35,191 nt of DNA, taken from a bacterium (GTDB lineage: Bacteria; Patescibacteriota; Minisyncoccia; Portnoybacterales; JAKAHB01). The notes under the pieces are model-generated. The model did not search any database and was not told the origin of the DNA. It worked only from the letters and a program-made list of their open reading frames with translations. Shown here one piece after another: positions 34,596-35,191 of the stretch. The stretch covers positions 1-35,191 of the forward strand of contig JAKAHB010000006.1 in NCBI GenBank assembly GCA_021815315.1, written 5' to 3'. Within the stretch, counting starts at the first letter, position 1, and the number at the start of each line of letters is the position of its first letter. The translations under genes and the position numbers were made by a program.

Positions 34596-35191
34596 TTAAA
34601 ACGAATTAATTTTATCTTCCAGGGATTTTTTGTCACGACCATCCGGCAACAAATCGGCCGCCCGACGATATTCAGCTTTGGCTTGCTCAAACCGTTGCGT
34701 CTTTTCATACAACACTCCCAGTAAATAATGAGCGTCGGCATATTTGTCATAGTTGGCAATTACGTCCGTTAGAATCTTTTGGGCCATTTCCAAATCTTTG
34801 TTTAGTTGCACATATTGGGGTTTTTGGTTTGTCTGTCGCAGGCTCAAATTGTTCTGATCCGGTTGGTTAGTCAAAACCTGCGCTGGCTCGCTTTGAATAA
34901 CCGCTCCATTCTTAACGCCCCGATTGAAATAGACTCTGGCCAGCTCAACCCTATACCCCAAATCATTCGGAGAAGTTTTGACCGCTTCTAACATATTGGC
35001 AATGGCTTTGTCGTAATTGTCCATCGCTTCGTAACAAAGAGCGATGCCCGAATAGGGGCTGGCTAAGCTAGATTTTAGATCCAAAGCTTTTTGATAATAG
35101 ACGATGGCTTCCGCTAAGATTCTTTCTTTGTCTTCTTTGGGCGTTTCTTTGGTAACACCGCTAAATCTCAGATAGCCCAAACGAATATAGG
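34596..35191 (-). CDS. TPR repeat protein (partial, runs off window)
   Basis: YYQKALDLKSSLASPYSGIALCYEAMDNYDKAIANMLEAVKTSPN, AHYLLGVLYEKTQRFEQAKAEYRRAADLLP; frame open to the window end. Confidence 0.85.
   Translation of the reverse strand, partial: YIRLGYLRFSGVTKETPKEDKERILAEAIVYYQKALDLKSSLASPYSGIALCYEAMDNYDKAIANMLEAVKTSPNDLGYRVELARVYFNRGVKNGAVIQSEPAQVLTNQPDQNNLSLRQTNQKPQYVQLNKDLEMAQKILTDVIANYDKYADAHYLLGVLYEKTQRFEQAKAEYRRAADLLPDGRDKKSLEDKINSF

Noticed and set aside
1-35191. CRISPR array
   Set aside because: No regularly spaced direct repeats or cas genes seen; the dispersed palindromes are too far apart.

Overview
The window looks like a Patescibacteria/CPR-type (Parcubacteria-like) chromosome segment; this is inferred from gene content and was not searched. 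Most core genes are on the minus strand: iscU (partial), iscS, ybaB, a membrane-anchored Clp-type AAA+ ATPase, a GH18-CE4-GT2 fusion, ftsX, ftsE, prfB with its +1 frameshift site, dCMP deaminase, an FtsB/DivIC-like protein, lepA, murJ, a DUF4012 protein, an exopolysaccharide cluster (three GT4, Wzz-like, polyprenyl-P sugar transferase), RNase HI, recJ and a TPR protein. RNA genes are tRNA-Gln(CTG), tRNA-Thr(CGT), tRNA-Gly(CCC) and a plus-strand RNase P RNA. The strongest unusual signals are: (1) a GIY-YIG ORF sitting between an intact tRNA-Gln and a 23-bp duplicate of that tRNA's 5' part; (2) a possible ~360-nt structured RNA at about 1587-1951 with its own promoter and terminator; (3) five isolated GC-rich ORFans, each a self-contained unit (promoter, Shine-Dalgarno, ORF, terminator); (4) a dispersed palindrome TTGTAAAGACCCGGCCTTTACAA in five copies, three next to DnaA-box-like sequence, plus a separate perfect 34-bp palindrome; (5) a plus-strand, AT-richer island carrying an HExxH protein and a Mesh1/SpoT-like HD hydrolase.
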